Shown: piece after piece, positions 29,936 to 38,483 of the stretch | How the letters are laid out: every line of letters begins with the position of its first letter | How positions within the stretch are numbered: position 1 is the stretch's first letter | Assembly (NCBI GenBank): GCA_018901655.1 | Contig: JAHIEG010000009.1 | Span: forward strand, 1-49,073 | Source: Nanobdellota archaeon | GTDB lineage: Archaea; Aenigmatarchaeota; Aenigmatarchaeia; Aenigmatarchaeales; Aenigmatarchaeaceae | Reading direction: 5' to 3' | Length of the DNA: 49,073 nucleotides | Notes under the pieces: model-generated | What the model saw: only the letters and a program-made list of their open reading frames with translations | Told to the model about the DNA's origin: nothing | The model's database searches: none | Translations under genes and position numbers: made by a program

Positions 29936-30331
29936 ATGAAAACAATTTTAGTAGATGCAATTAATTGTTTTGTAATAAAAAAAGAAGATGGTATTTTTCA
30001 GATTTTTAAAGAAATGCAAGATTTGTTAGAAAGGTTTCCAAATAAGAAAATTATTCTTACAAGTGCAAATGATGAACAAGTCAAAAAATTTGGTTTAGAT
30101 AAAATGCCTTGGGAAGTTTTTACGTTGAAGCATAGTCCTGAAAAGACAAATCCCGAATATTACAAAATTATGTTGCAGAAGTTTAATCTTTCTCCTGAAG
30201 ATGTTATGTATTTTGAACATAGTCTCGATGCAATGAAAAGTGCCGAATCTGTTGGCATAACTACTTTTTATTATGACAATGATAAAAAAGATTTGACTGC
30301 ATTAAAACAATTTCTTGATAAGAATTTATAA
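29936..30331 (+). CDS. HAD-fold protein with degenerate nucleophile motif, 131 aa
   Basis: The order TILVDAINCF, KKIILTSAN, and VMYFEHSLDAMKSAESVGITTFYYDND follows HAD motifs I, II and IV. However, DxDGT is DAINC (second Asp lost) and the GDxxxD stretch reads EHSLDA. It may be an inactive HAD homologue. It overlaps the convergent radical SAM gene by six bases. Confidence 0.55.
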   Translation: MKTILVDAINCFVIKKEDGIFQIFKEMQDLLERFPNKKIILTSANDEQVKKFGLDKMPWEVFTLKHSPEKTNPEYYKIMLQKFNLSPEDVMYFEHSLDAMKSAESVGITTFYYDNDKKDLTALKQFLDKNL

Positions 30332-31270
30332 GAAATTAAATTCTAGTATTTTTAATTCTTTCATCAGTTCATCAACAATTTCTTCAAACGACCCATCTAC
30401 AATAATCTCTTCTATAAACCCATAACCTATTTTATCAAACATCTCATGACAAGAAATACAATCATGTTCAACCGAAATATTCAAACCATAAGCATCATTC
30501 ATCTTTTCAGCTATAACCTTTGGATCAAAAGCAGACAATGTTTTAATAAACTTACCAATCTTCCTAACCCTAGGTTCAATAACATCTAACGGCTCACCAA
30601 GTTCTCCTATCTTTCCAACTTCAGGAACATCACCACAAAAATAAAGTCCTGTTGGAGAAACAAATGCACTTATAGGTCTATCTTCTTCAAGTTGAGAAGC
30701 CAAATAATCTATTGCGCATTCAGTGATTTTATCTTTCTTTCTGTTATTTACCCATCGGTCTTTTGGAAGACTGTACCCTCTTCTTATTGGTACTACTCTT
30801 TTTACACTTCTTATTTTGAATTCTGGATAATTTACACCATGAGCTTCGTATAATGTAGTAATTACTTCATCTAATTGATCTTTAATACTATTTTGTTGAT
30901 CTCTTCTAAATTCATCTATGCTTAATATAATTTCATCTAGCCCTACTTGTTTTAACTCTCTTAGATATTCATCAGAATTATTACCTTTCATCCATAAACA
31001 GTTTGTAAACATGTATATATTTTCTGGATAACTAGATTGTTCTCTTTTCTGGTCTGCATATTGAATTATATTTATTAACTCAGGATATAGAGTAGGTTCT
31101 CCACCTGTTAGATTAAAATCTATTGTTTGATGTTCTGGAGTTTGATCTATGTAAAACTTAGCTTGATCTAATGTTAATTCACCTTTTGAGTCTGGCCCAT
31201 AGTTCCCAAAACAATGAGAACAATTAGAATCACATCTTCTAGTTAGTTGTAGATTCAGACGTTTAATCAT
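30326..31270 (-). CDS. Radical SAM enzyme, 314 aa
   Basis: CDSNCSHCFG (about residues 13-22) is the CxxxCxxC cluster motif, followed by FNLTGGEPTLYPELI, the GGE motif that binds SAM. Extra cysteines (YFCGDV; CISCHEM) near the C-terminus suggest a second, SPASM-like cluster. Such proteins often modify peptides or mature enzymes. A TATA box lies 25 bases upstream next to the inverted repeat TACCC-TCGG-GGGTA. Confidence 0.8.
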   Translation of the reverse strand: MIKRLNLQLTRRCDSNCSHCFGNYGPDSKGELTLDQAKFYIDQTPEHQTIDFNLTGGEPTLYPELINIIQYADQKREQSSYPENIYMFTNCLWMKGNNSDEYLRELKQVGLDEIILSIDEFRRDQQNSIKDQLDEVITTLYEAHGVNYPEFKIRSVKRVVPIRRGYSLPKDRWVNNRKKDKITECAIDYLASQLEEDRPISAFVSPTGLYFCGDVPEVGKIGELGEPLDVIEPRVRKIGKFIKTLSAFDPKVIAEKMNDAYGLNISVEHDCISCHEMFDKIGYGFIEEIIVDGSFEEIVDELMKELKILEFNFL

Positions 31271-31302
31271 AATATTAATTGTATAGAAAACTTTATATTC
31301 AC

Positions 31303-31316
31303 TACCCTCGGGGGTA
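31303..31316. promoter_or_regulatory. Inverted repeat in the divergent radical SAM/CHAT-module gap
   Basis: TACCC-TCGG-GGGTA lies just upstream of the radical SAM TATA box (TATAAAG). It stands out as a GC island and may be an operator. Confidence 0.4.
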
Positions 31317-31419
31317 AGAAGAGGTTATTCGAAAGGTTCGTATTTTTAAATTTATAAGAAGCGTTAATATATATAAGAAAAACAATAGTAAATTTAGACG
31401 TATTGTAGTAGGTGGGTTT

Positions 31420-31617
31420 ATGGCTGAAGATGAAAAAACAACACTTGAAAGATTTATAAAAGTATTTTCTGGTCTTCCATTGGAAGAAAGAAGTCAAACA
31501 ATTGCAGTTATAGATGAACAGCCAATAAACTGGAATCTAGCCTATCAACATATTAAAAATAATACTGAACTTGGAAAGAAAATAGGCGAAAAGCTTAAAG
31601 AATTAGAAATAATCTAG
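31420..31617 (+). CDS. Small helical protein A of the CHAT-protease module, 65 aa
   Basis: MAEDEKTTLERFIKVFSG...NWNLAYQHIKNNTELGKKIGEKL. Shares a plan with the next gene: an EDEK start, then W-x-L and N-x(1-2)-LG before a charged C-terminus. GGTGGGTTTATG gives a ribosome binding site. Probably co-transcribed with the 68-aa and CHAT-like genes; role unknown. Confidence 0.65.
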   Translation: MAEDEKTTLERFIKVFSGLPLEERSQTIAVIDEQPINWNLAYQHIKNNTELGKKIGEKLKELEII

Positions 31618-31626
31618 GTCATTGAT

Positions 31627-31833
31627 ATGATAGAAGATGAGAAAAAATTAACCATTGCTCGTTTAGAACACATGCCAGCTCATATAAAGTTGGCTATAGG
31701 TAGTTTTGGCTCTTTTGATAAATGGGAGCTTATGCAGGCTGTAAAAGATGAAAACCCTCTTGGCAATTTTTTAGTCAATGAAATTATGGAAGATGTTAGA
31801 TCATTTAAGAAGGCCGATAAAAATGACAAATAA
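31627..31833 (+). CDS. Small helical protein B of the CHAT-protease module, 68 aa
   Basis: MIEDEKKLTIARLEHMPAHIKL...KWELMQAVKDENPLGNFLVNEI. A probable paralogue of the 65-aa protein. Its last codons overlap the CHAT-like gene start (31823), so translation is coupled. It could be an adaptor, inhibitor or substrate of the protease. Confidence 0.65.
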   Translation: MIEDEKKLTIARLEHMPAHIKLAIGSFGSFDKWELMQAVKDENPLGNFLVNEIMEDVRSFKKADKNDK

Positions 31834-32473
31834 CACAATGTTAATAACAAGACCTAACCATGATCCAGAAACATGTTATTTATATCGCTGGAGCGAAGAT
31901 ATTATAAATTTTGCACATAGTAAAAATGTGGATGTTTTTGATCTTAGTGATAAAAAATCAAATAGAAGTGATTTTGAAAGTTATCTAAATAAAAGAAAAC
32001 CCGGACTCGTGATCATAAATGGTCATGGAACCGAAACTGAGATACTTGGGCAAGATAATAAAGTGTTGATTAAAGCTGATGACAATGAAGATGTCTTAGA
32101 ATCAAAAATAGTTTACTCGAGAACATGTGCTTCTGCCAAAATTCTTGGTCCTAAATGTATAGATTCTGGTACAATAGCATTTATTGGTTATACTGGTAAT
32201 TTCTTATTTGTATTTAATTCTAGTAAAGTTAGTAATCCCGAAACCGACGAAATCGGCAACATATTTGCTAAATCAACAAACATTATACCAATTTCATTAA
32301 TGAAAGGTAATAAAGTAGAAGATGCTGTTTCAAAATCAGTTCAAATTATGAAAGAACAAATTGATTATTATTCTGCCAATGATACATTGGAATCTCCAAC
32401 AATTCTTTTTTGTTTAAGGAGAAATTTGGTTCATCAAATAGTTCATGGAGATAAACAGGCTATTTTTAATTAA
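31823..32473 (+). CDS. CHAT/caspase-like cysteine peptidase, 216 aa
   Basis: LVIINGHGTETEILG carries the catalytic His-Gly and VYSRTCASAKILG the catalytic Cys, in the order and spacing of clan CD peptidases (CHAT, C25), followed by IAFIGYTGNFLFVFN. No other domain is attached. The ORF track start at 31778 reads through the end of the previous gene; ATG 31823 is preferred. CHAT peptidases execute regulated proteolysis, including in prokaryotic defence; the trigger here is unknown. Confidence 0.7.
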   Translation: MTNNTMLITRPNHDPETCYLYRWSEDIINFAHSKNVDVFDLSDKKSNRSDFESYLNKRKPGLVIINGHGTETEILGQDNKVLIKADDNEDVLESKIVYSRTCASAKILGPKCIDSGTIAFIGYTGNFLFVFNSSKVSNPETDEIGNIFAKSTNIIPISLMKGNKVEDAVSKSVQIMKEQIDYYSANDTLESPTILFCLRRNLVHQIVHGDKQAIFN

Positions 32474-32579
32474 TACTACAAAATGAGCAGATGATTGGTA
32501 TATTGATAATTAGTTATTTGATTAGAGATATGAAATAGATTTATAAGAATTGGTGGTAAATAAGATTTAAGGTGATTAC

Positions 32580-32930
32580 ATGGGTATAACTGTTGAATTT
32601 AATCCAGATTTAGCATTAAGAGATTTTTCTGAATTTGAAAAAGGAAATAGATTAATAGAAGAATGTATACCAAAAGACATGAAAGCAGGAGAAATATATT
32701 TATTTCTTAAAAAAGAACAACGAAATTATTGGATTCTAGGAGAAATACCACTTAGAAAAACTAAGGGTAATGGAAAACTTTCAAGATCTATAGCAGGTAT
32801 ACAGATACTTGAAGCTACACATTTTCTTAAAGATGGTGCAATCTGGACAAAAGGTAAATATAAAGTTGTAGAGATTTTTGATAAAAATGATAAAACAATT
32901 AAATTTGAAGGGTTTGAGAGGGCGAAATAA
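32580..32930 (+). CDS. Hypothetical protein, 116 aa
   Basis: Strand-rich soluble protein (AGEIYLFLKKEQRNYWILGEIPL). No family is recognised. An excellent GGTGATTAC site precedes the ATG and a TTTATAAG box lies upstream. The DUF1653 gene starts directly after its stop codon, so the two form an operon. Confidence 0.65.
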   Translation: MGITVEFNPDLALRDFSEFEKGNRLIEECIPKDMKAGEIYLFLKKEQRNYWILGEIPLRKTKGNGKLSRSIAGIQILEATHFLKDGAIWTKGKYKVVEIFDKNDKTIKFEGFERAK

Positions 32931-33158
32931 ATGAGCGAATTAAAACCAGGAATTTACAAACATTTCAAAGGAAATACATATGAAGTAATAGGTGTAGCTA
33001 CTCATTCTGAGACTTTAGAAGAATTTGTTGTCTATAAGGCACTTTCTGAGCTATCAAAACGCGGAAAAGGATCAATCTGGATAAGACCATTAAAGATGTT
33101 TGTTGAGAATGTTATAGTTGATGGTAAGGAAGTGCCAAGGTTTAAGTTCGTTGAATAG
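32931..33158 (+). CDS. DUF1653-family protein, 75 aa
   Basis: [32 protein letters not shown]...[22 protein letters not shown] matches DUF1653 along its whole length, a widespread small beta-rich family of unknown function. TAA-ATG junction with the previous gene. Confidence 0.88.
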   Translation: MSELKPGIYKHFKGNTYEVIGVATHSETLEEFVVYKALSELSKRGKGSIWIRPLKMFVENVIVDGKEVPRFKFVE

Positions 33159-33174
33159 ATGAAAGATATTCTTT

Positions 33175-33504
33175 TTATTTGCTTCCAAGTTCATTTATTA
33201 ATCCAGGATATTCCTCGTTGATTCTAGAAAGAGTTTGACTAAATTTATCATCAAGTGTATATACTTTACCTGTTTCTTTAACCGGTGTTCCAAATCCTTT
33301 ATAATCTTCTTTAACAGTACCATTTTTAATCATATCAAGAATGTGAGGATATAAATATTCAGCTCGGTTATTAAAATTTTCAAGTAAATCATCTGCTTTC
33401 ATTTCATTAGAAAGATTATTATAAAGCAAAGAAATTATTCGCGCCTTATCTTTGTCAGCAAGTATCTTTATTGCTTCTCGTTCTTCATAACGTTCTTTAT
33501 TCAT
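33175..33504 (-). CDS. Possible winged-helix regulator, 109 aa
   Basis: KILADKDKARIISLLYNNLSNEMKADDLLENF...YLYPHILDMIKNGTVKEDYKG reads as an ArsR-like winged helix, with a C-terminal helix. Own upstream TATA-like TATTTAAATTCGCGCG at 33522. Monocistronic and convergent with the DUF1653 operon. Confidence 0.6.
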   Translation of the reverse strand: MNKERYEEREAIKILADKDKARIISLLYNNLSNEMKADDLLENFNNRAEYLYPHILDMIKNGTVKEDYKGFGTPVKETGKVYTLDDKFSQTLSRINEEYPGLINELGSK

Positions 33505-33555
33505 AATTATACTATTCGCTTAAAGATATTTAAATTCGCGCGATTTAAGACAAAA

Positions 33556-34245
33556 TTAAGATTTATTCTTATTTATTTCTTCTCTTATTTTAGCAAAATT
33601 CAGACCTGTTCTATGAAATGAATAAATTTTTATAGGATTTGGTCTTCCTAAAATATCATTGATTTTTCTTTCTAAATTCTCATCAAAGTATCTTATTTTA
33701 TCTTCGACAGCTAAAGAGTAAGCAAGTTCTTTAAACTCATCACTACATTCTTCAAGTCTTACTTCCTTTGGTAATATTTGTAAAATAACCTTATCTTGTT
33801 TGGTTTCAGCATCACATAATTCTGCTATTCTTGCACAATCATCAGTACTTAATGGATTTATGAAAGCCATGGAACTTCTTTCTATAATATCATAATAAAT
33901 TTCATTTACATTATCACATCTATATACATCTAAAATATATGTACTAAATCCAGAACCAAGACCACCATTGTAAACTGCTCTTCCTAAATATCCTGTTTGA
34001 TTAGAACAATCTGCTGTTATACTAATATTTTTAACTGTTTTTGGAGCATTACATAGTATTTCATCTGTTCCCTTAATCATTCCAATAGCATATTTACATC
34101 TTTTAGATTCTTCTGGAGTTTGTTCTTTAGCCCACTTCTCTACCTCGTCTTCTGAACTAAATCTTGGAAGATCTTTATAGCGATTAAGTTTTTTATCGAG
34201 ATTATAATCATACATAATTTTAGTTACAGGATTGATATCATTCAT
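33556..34245 (-). CDS. Hypothetical protein, 229 aa, last gene of a four-gene operon
   Basis: Begins MNDINPVTKIMYDYNLDKKLN. A KRCKYAIGMI...LCNAPKTVKNISITADCSNQTGYLGRAVYNGGLGSG stretch is distinctive but not assignable. The true start is ATG 34245, overlapping the previous stop by eight bases, behind GATGATAAAC. The track's 34299 start is an artefact of the overlap. Confidence 0.65.
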   Translation of the reverse strand: MNDINPVTKIMYDYNLDKKLNRYKDLPRFSSEDEVEKWAKEQTPEESKRCKYAIGMIKGTDEILCNAPKTVKNISITADCSNQTGYLGRAVYNGGLGSGFSTYILDVYRCDNVNEIYYDIIERSSMAFINPLSTDDCARIAELCDAETKQDKVILQILPKEVRLEECSDEFKELAYSLAVEDKIRYFDENLERKINDILGRPNPIKIYSFHRTGLNFAKIREEINKNKS

Positions 34246-34642
34246 GTTTATCATCTTTTTTATTAATTTCTTCTTTTGCATAAGATATATAATTTTCATA
34301 ACCTTTTTTTAGATTTTCAAAATCAAACGCATAAACCCAATCTTCCCCACCAGAAATGTCAAAATATTTATCTGGTATAGACATCAATAGAAGTCCTTCA
34401 TAGTTTCTAAATTTCTCTTCTAATTGACTATAAATAGCTATTCCTAATTCTGTTTCCCAAAATTCTATTTCCGCATCAATTTCTGGTATAAATATTGGTT
34501 TAAGAATTTCTTTAAATATTTTAATAGAATTATCAGATATTATATCCCCAATACAACTAGAATAAGCATAACCTTGCTGTTTTACATGATTAGCTGCCAT
34601 ATTTACTATCTTATCATATGGATTTTCTGTTTTTTTATTCAT
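34238..34642 (-). CDS. Hypothetical protein, 134 aa, third gene of the operon
   Basis: MNKKTENPYDKIVNMAANHVKQQGYAYSS...EIDAEIEFWETELGIAIYSQ. No family is recognised; mixed helix and strand. GTGATAAAT directly before ATG 34642 is the ribosome binding site, so the track's GTG start at 34651 is unlikely. Confidence 0.65.
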   Translation of the reverse strand: MNKKTENPYDKIVNMAANHVKQQGYAYSSCIGDIISDNSIKIFKEILKPIFIPEIDAEIEFWETELGIAIYSQLEEKFRNYEGLLLMSIPDKYFDISGGEDWVYAFDFENLKKGYENYISYAKEEINKKDDKHE

Positions 34643-34651
34643 ATTTATCAC

Positions 34652-35068
34652 TTATTCTGCTTTTTTATAACGTTTTCTATTTTTTACAGCGCTTTCTAAC
34701 ATAGATATTGCTTCTTCTGTTCCAAACGTTTTTTCATAATCTTCTATCATTTTAATAGCTTCCTTTTTCTTATTTTCTTCATCAATTGTCTTTATTTCCT
34801 CAAATATCTTAGATTCAATTATGTCAGCAAATTTTGTTCCTTTTTCAGTTAGTTGATATTTATTTGCTTCTTTTTCAATGTATCCTTCATTTTTTAACAC
34901 ATTGATATGTCTTTGTAATGTTGGAGCTGAATCTCCGATATAATCAGTAAGTTCACTTTTGATTGAAATACGGTCGTGTTTGCTTATGTACAGGAAAGCA
35001 TCAAGTCTCTTTTTATTTGAAAATGTATCAAATAGTTCTGCTAAAAATTCGCTATCATATTCAGTCAT
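34652..35068 (-). CDS. Winged-helix regulator, 138 aa, second gene of the operon
   Basis: FDTFSNKKRLDAFLYISKHDRISIKSELTDYIGDSAPTLQRHINVLKNEGYIEKEANKYQLTEKG is a full ArsR-like winged helix (recognition helix SAPTLQRHINVLKNEG), followed by a coiled-coil C-terminus. ATG 35068 overlaps the previous stop by eight bases. Probable autoregulator of the operon. Confidence 0.75.
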   Translation of the reverse strand: MTEYDSEFLAELFDTFSNKKRLDAFLYISKHDRISIKSELTDYIGDSAPTLQRHINVLKNEGYIEKEANKYQLTEKGTKFADIIESKIFEEIKTIDEENKKKEAIKMIEDYEKTFGTEEAISMLESAVKNRKRYKKAE

Positions 35069-35522
35069 GTTTATCATTTTTTTCTGGTTTGTGATTATCA
35101 AAGTTTACATATTTAGTTTCAATTGGCATATTTTGAGGACCTAGGAGTAGATTTAATACTGTTTGTTCTATTTCAGATTTTTTCTTAGGAAACTTTTCAA
35201 TAAGATCTGTTGCATCTGGTAAAATCATTTCGTAAAGAAGGTCTTTGGCTTCTTCCCCTTCTCCCAGATGTGTATGATTTATATAATCAAATATAAATTC
35301 ATTGAAATCTGATATATTTTCAATATAATCTTCATGCTCATCAGCAAACTTACTATATTCATCATCAAAATCCTCCCCTTTTCTATTTTTTAGGTATTTA
35401 CCTACAGTGTCTGAAAATTCTTTTGGATTTCTTATCTTTTTAACGTTCAGCATGGTAAAAAATTCAATATCCCAAAGAGTATCATAGTCTTCATTTGTTT
35501 CCTTTTTTAAATAATCATTCAT
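35061..35522 (-). CDS. Hypothetical acidic protein, 153 aa, first gene of the operon
   Basis: Acidic helical protein (DDEYSKFADEHEDYIENISDFNEFIFDYI). No family is recognised. ATG 35522 has GTGATGA in front. A TATA box GGTATTTAAGC lies upstream in a bidirectional promoter shared with the 35579 gene. Confidence 0.65.
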   Translation of the reverse strand: MNDYLKKETNEDYDTLWDIEFFTMLNVKKIRNPKEFSDTVGKYLKNRKGEDFDDEYSKFADEHEDYIENISDFNEFIFDYINHTHLGEGEEAKDLLYEMILPDATDLIEKFPKKKSEIEQTVLNLLLGPQNMPIETKYVNFDNHKPEKNDKHD

Positions 35523-35544
35523 ATTCATCACTTAATAATAGTAT

Positions 35545-35565
35545 ATATAGTAAAGCTTAAATACC
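35545..35565. promoter_or_regulatory. Bidirectional promoter
   Basis: TAGTAAAGCTTAAATACC reads as a TATA box (AAGCTTAAATA) about 25 bases before ATG 35579 and, on the other strand, as GGTATTTAAGC for the minus operon. Both genes would share the same protein-DNA contact. Confidence 0.5.
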
Positions 35566-35578
35566 TTCCGATTGTATT

Positions 35579-36124
35579 ATGTCTATGATAAACAAAGAAG
35601 TGCTACAAGCAAAATTAGCAGAACAACTGAAAGATATGGATTTGCTTGAAGAGTATCTAGGGATAGAAAATTGGGTAGAAAGCGTATTTGATACTTCTAT
35701 GAATATTTTTAAAACTCGTGTTGGAAAACAAGGACCGTTTCTGAAAGCATCTAAAATAGCTATTGAACAAGAAAAATATCTTGCTAAAAGAGAATCAAGT
35801 AGAGGCAATATAACATATGTAATTGGAAAACCATATGAAATCAGTATTGGTTCATACAAAAAACCAGCTGTATTGATAGAAGATGCATTATCATTTAATG
35901 TTCGAACCGTAGGCGGATCTAAAGTTTATATAGAAGATTTAAATAAATCTGTTGAATCCTCAATGTACGCACCGTCGTCTAATGCAGACGAATATGCTTT
36001 CATGATGGATAAGCAGGGCATATGGCTTGATTTTACAAAAACTATCGGAGAAAGAAAAATTGAATCTGATAAAAGGCAATTTAAGACTATCCTGCAGTAT
36101 CTGCGTAGAAAAATAGATCTTTGA
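35579..36124 (+). CDS. Hypothetical protein, 181 aa
   Basis: Soluble; starts MSMINKEVLQAKLAEQLKDMDLLEEYLG, then NITYVIGKPYEISIGSYKKPAVLIEDAL. No family is recognised. Shares a promoter with the divergent four-gene operon. Confidence 0.65.
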   Translation: MSMINKEVLQAKLAEQLKDMDLLEEYLGIENWVESVFDTSMNIFKTRVGKQGPFLKASKIAIEQEKYLAKRESSRGNITYVIGKPYEISIGSYKKPAVLIEDALSFNVRTVGGSKVYIEDLNKSVESSMYAPSSNADEYAFMMDKQGIWLDFTKTIGERKIESDKRQFKTILQYLRRKIDL

Positions 36125-36220
36125 AGACCCACTTCCTGATTACGTTTTTTTCTAATCTAGAGTCCACTTTAACTACGACCAAGTAATGTATTTATAAAGA
36201 TTCATTTTCTTAATGTCTTT

Positions 36221-37402
36221 ATGGATAATTTTGAATTGCCAAAAATAGAAGCTAGAGCAGAAAATTATAATTATGATTTTTTAGATAAAGTTATCGATGT
36301 TCGTAAGAAACTTAGTGTGGATGCAGGATACATTTTATATGATTCTGTTAGTAAATTGGATGAATTTATTGAATCTGATAAATCAAAGATGCTATTCTTA
36401 TATGGTCCAAAAGGTGTTGGTAAAACATTAAATGTTATGCTAAGTTTAAGAAATCAGATACTTAAAAATCCAGAATTAAACCCATTTTATATTACATATA
36501 AATTAAATGAACAATTTGAATCATTAGATTATAGAAAATTTGCTAATGAGCAAGAGTGGGGCAATAGACCTAAAGTTAATGGAGCTATTGATACTGAAAA
36601 AGTTGGTGAAAATTTAGAAGATAAAAATTTAATGGTTTTAGATGATATACATTATAAATATGATGATATAAGATTTAAGGGACACGATGATAAGCCTTTA
36701 GTAGATTTGTTAGAAACAATTTCAGAATTTACTATGACTAAACGTGGGAATAAGGCTATTTTTGTATCAGAAGACTCTTTAACTGAACAATATTGTCAGC
36801 ATATTAAAGATAAAAGATTCAAAGATTTGTTATACAAAATTGGTGATAAACAGCATGAAGTTGCAAGACCAGATATTTTTTCTATTTTTGAAGTGTATGG
36901 TATAAAAACTGATCCATATGTGAATGATTTGTTATCACGAAGATATGCTACACCAAGAACAGTATTAAAAATTGCTAAGAATTTTGCTAATGAACAAGGA
37001 GAATTAAAATTTGATGCGCTATTAGACGCGTCAAGAAAAAGAATAAATAATATTTCTCCAAAGGGTCCAAAAAGAAGCTTGTTAAAAGAGGAAAAATTAT
37101 TTGGATTGACTTATAAAGAAGTAGATAAAATTGCCAAAAAGATAGCAGAAAATATGAATCAAGGAAAATATAAATATCTACTAACTGAAGAATCAATCAA
37201 AAAAAATTTTAAAAGAGCCCCATTAAAACGAGAAAAAATAAAAAGAAGATTTGGAAATAAAAATAAAAGTCATGTTAAAATAGTAGATGAGACTAAATAC
37301 AAACTATACCTATATGCACCTGTAATAATGGCTTTAGACCATGAGTTTCAAGGAGAAGAAATTTCTTATTATCAACATTTAATCAATATTGTATGTGAAT
37401 AG
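36221..37402 (+). CDS. AAA+ ATPase, possibly a replication initiator, 393 aa
   Basis: Walker A LFLYGPKGVGKTLN, Walker B LMVLDDIHYKY, a sensor-type TKRGNKAIFVSED and YATPRTVLKIAKNF in the lid. About 120 basic residues follow (KRSLLKEEKLFGLTYKEVD...KKNFKRAPLKREKIKRRFG), a likely DNA-binding tail. The plan resembles Orc1/Cdc6 but family identity is unsure. A TATA box GTATTTATAAAG is about 25 bases upstream. Confidence 0.7.
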   Translation: MDNFELPKIEARAENYNYDFLDKVIDVRKKLSVDAGYILYDSVSKLDEFIESDKSKMLFLYGPKGVGKTLNVMLSLRNQILKNPELNPFYITYKLNEQFESLDYRKFANEQEWGNRPKVNGAIDTEKVGENLEDKNLMVLDDIHYKYDDIRFKGHDDKPLVDLLETISEFTMTKRGNKAIFVSEDSLTEQYCQHIKDKRFKDLLYKIGDKQHEVARPDIFSIFEVYGIKTDPYVNDLLSRRYATPRTVLKIAKNFANEQGELKFDALLDASRKRINNISPKGPKRSLLKEEKLFGLTYKEVDKIAKKIAENMNQGKYKYLLTEESIKKNFKRAPLKREKIKRRFGNKNKSHVKIVDETKYKLYLYAPVIMALDHEFQGEEISYYQHLINIVCE

Positions 37403-37450
37403 ATTTTTTTTTAAAACGTCTTGAAGACACATTTTTTGGTCACAGTCTTC
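37403..37450. terminator. T-tract and inverted repeats between convergent genes
   Basis: ATTTTTTTTTAAAACG follows the 36221 gene's stop, then GTCTT-G-AAGAC and a second GTCTTC pairing with GAAGAC. Probably the terminator region for both convergent genes. Confidence 0.45.
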
Positions 37451-37457
37451 CTTGAAT

Positions 37458-38483
37458 TTATTTTAATCTTTCAGAGTATTCTTTAATCTGAACCTTTCTT
37501 GCACTTGTTTCAGAAGCAAACTTAACAAACGCACTTCCAATATCAGTAAGATTTCGAATGTCCTCAGGATCAACATTGATTTCTTTTGCTACAGTCTTTG
37601 CTTCAATATCACTTCTGTGCTGGAATGAGACAACTATTCCAATGTTTGAAACAACATCACGAAAATCACTCATGTTTTGAGATGCAAGAATGATTCCTAT
37701 TCCGTATTTTCTCAAACCTCGTAGAAGAAATTCAAGAGGAGAGCCTTTGTATGTGATATTGTAAGACTCGTCTATAATACAGTACAATATTATCTCTTTG
37801 GACTTATTCAACTGAGATACATGATGCCAGAGTTTACTTAGAAAAAATTCTGATACAATTATTCTAATATCGTTCGTCGGTAAGTACTTTAGTTCAAAGA
37901 TAGTTGTTGTTTTCATTATTTCTTCATAAGGTATGGTTGTTCGACCAGAAAATATTCCTATTTTAAACAGAAAATCTAACTTGTTCATTAGTTTCGCAAT
38001 ATTTGTTCTGTCACCATTGTCATCGTTTTCCATCTTCATTAAGTTCTTTTGCACATCGCTGAAATCAGGAAAGTTCGTTTCGTTAGAAAAGGTTTTCATG
38101 TCTATTCCCTTATCTGTATAGCTTTTTTCAATAGCTTTGATTAGCATAGCTGTTTGCTGATCGCCGAGATGGTAAAGGTCTCTAAATATGCTTGAAACTT
38201 CTGCTGTTATGTTTAATGGAATGTTGTTGCGCGATTCGAGCGGATTTATTGAAAGGTTTTTCATATCAAAAATAATGTTTGAAAACTCTAAAAACTCTTC
38301 ATCAAAATCAATTATTACACATGGTATTTGAAATTTAGATAGTTCGAATATTATTGATTTTAAAAGATTTGTTTTACCTGTTCCAGAGAATCCGGTTATG
38401 AGCATGTGAGGATTCTTTTCTTTATCTGGTCTCCAATATATTTCCTTTTCATTCTCAACTCCTAGTAGAATTTTAATGTCCAT
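37458..38483 (-). CDS. HerA/DUF87-like ATPase, 341 aa
   Basis: MDIKILLGVENEKEIYWRPDKEKNPHMLITGFSGTGKTNLL: Walker A with the HerA/FtsK-type run-in, CVIIDFDEEFLEF, Walker B ILYCIIDESYNI and RKYGIGIILASQNMSDF, the usual motor motifs. The family pumps DNA (translocation, packaging, transfer). ATG 38483 is chosen because GGAGGAA lies just before it; it overlaps the previous gene by 11 bases. Last gene of a four-gene operon. Confidence 0.8.
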   Translation of the reverse strand: MDIKILLGVENEKEIYWRPDKEKNPHMLITGFSGTGKTNLLKSIIFELSKFQIPCVIIDFDEEFLEFSNIIFDMKNLSINPLESRNNIPLNITAEVSSIFRDLYHLGDQQTAMLIKAIEKSYTDKGIDMKTFSNETNFPDFSDVQKNLMKMENDDNGDRTNIAKLMNKLDFLFKIGIFSGRTTIPYEEIMKTTTIFELKYLPTNDIRIIVSEFFLSKLWHHVSQLNKSKEIILYCIIDESYNITYKGSPLEFLLRGLRKYGIGIILASQNMSDFRDVVSNIGIVVSFQHRSDIEAKTVAKEINVDPEDIRNLTDIGSAFVKFASETSARKVQIKEYSERLK

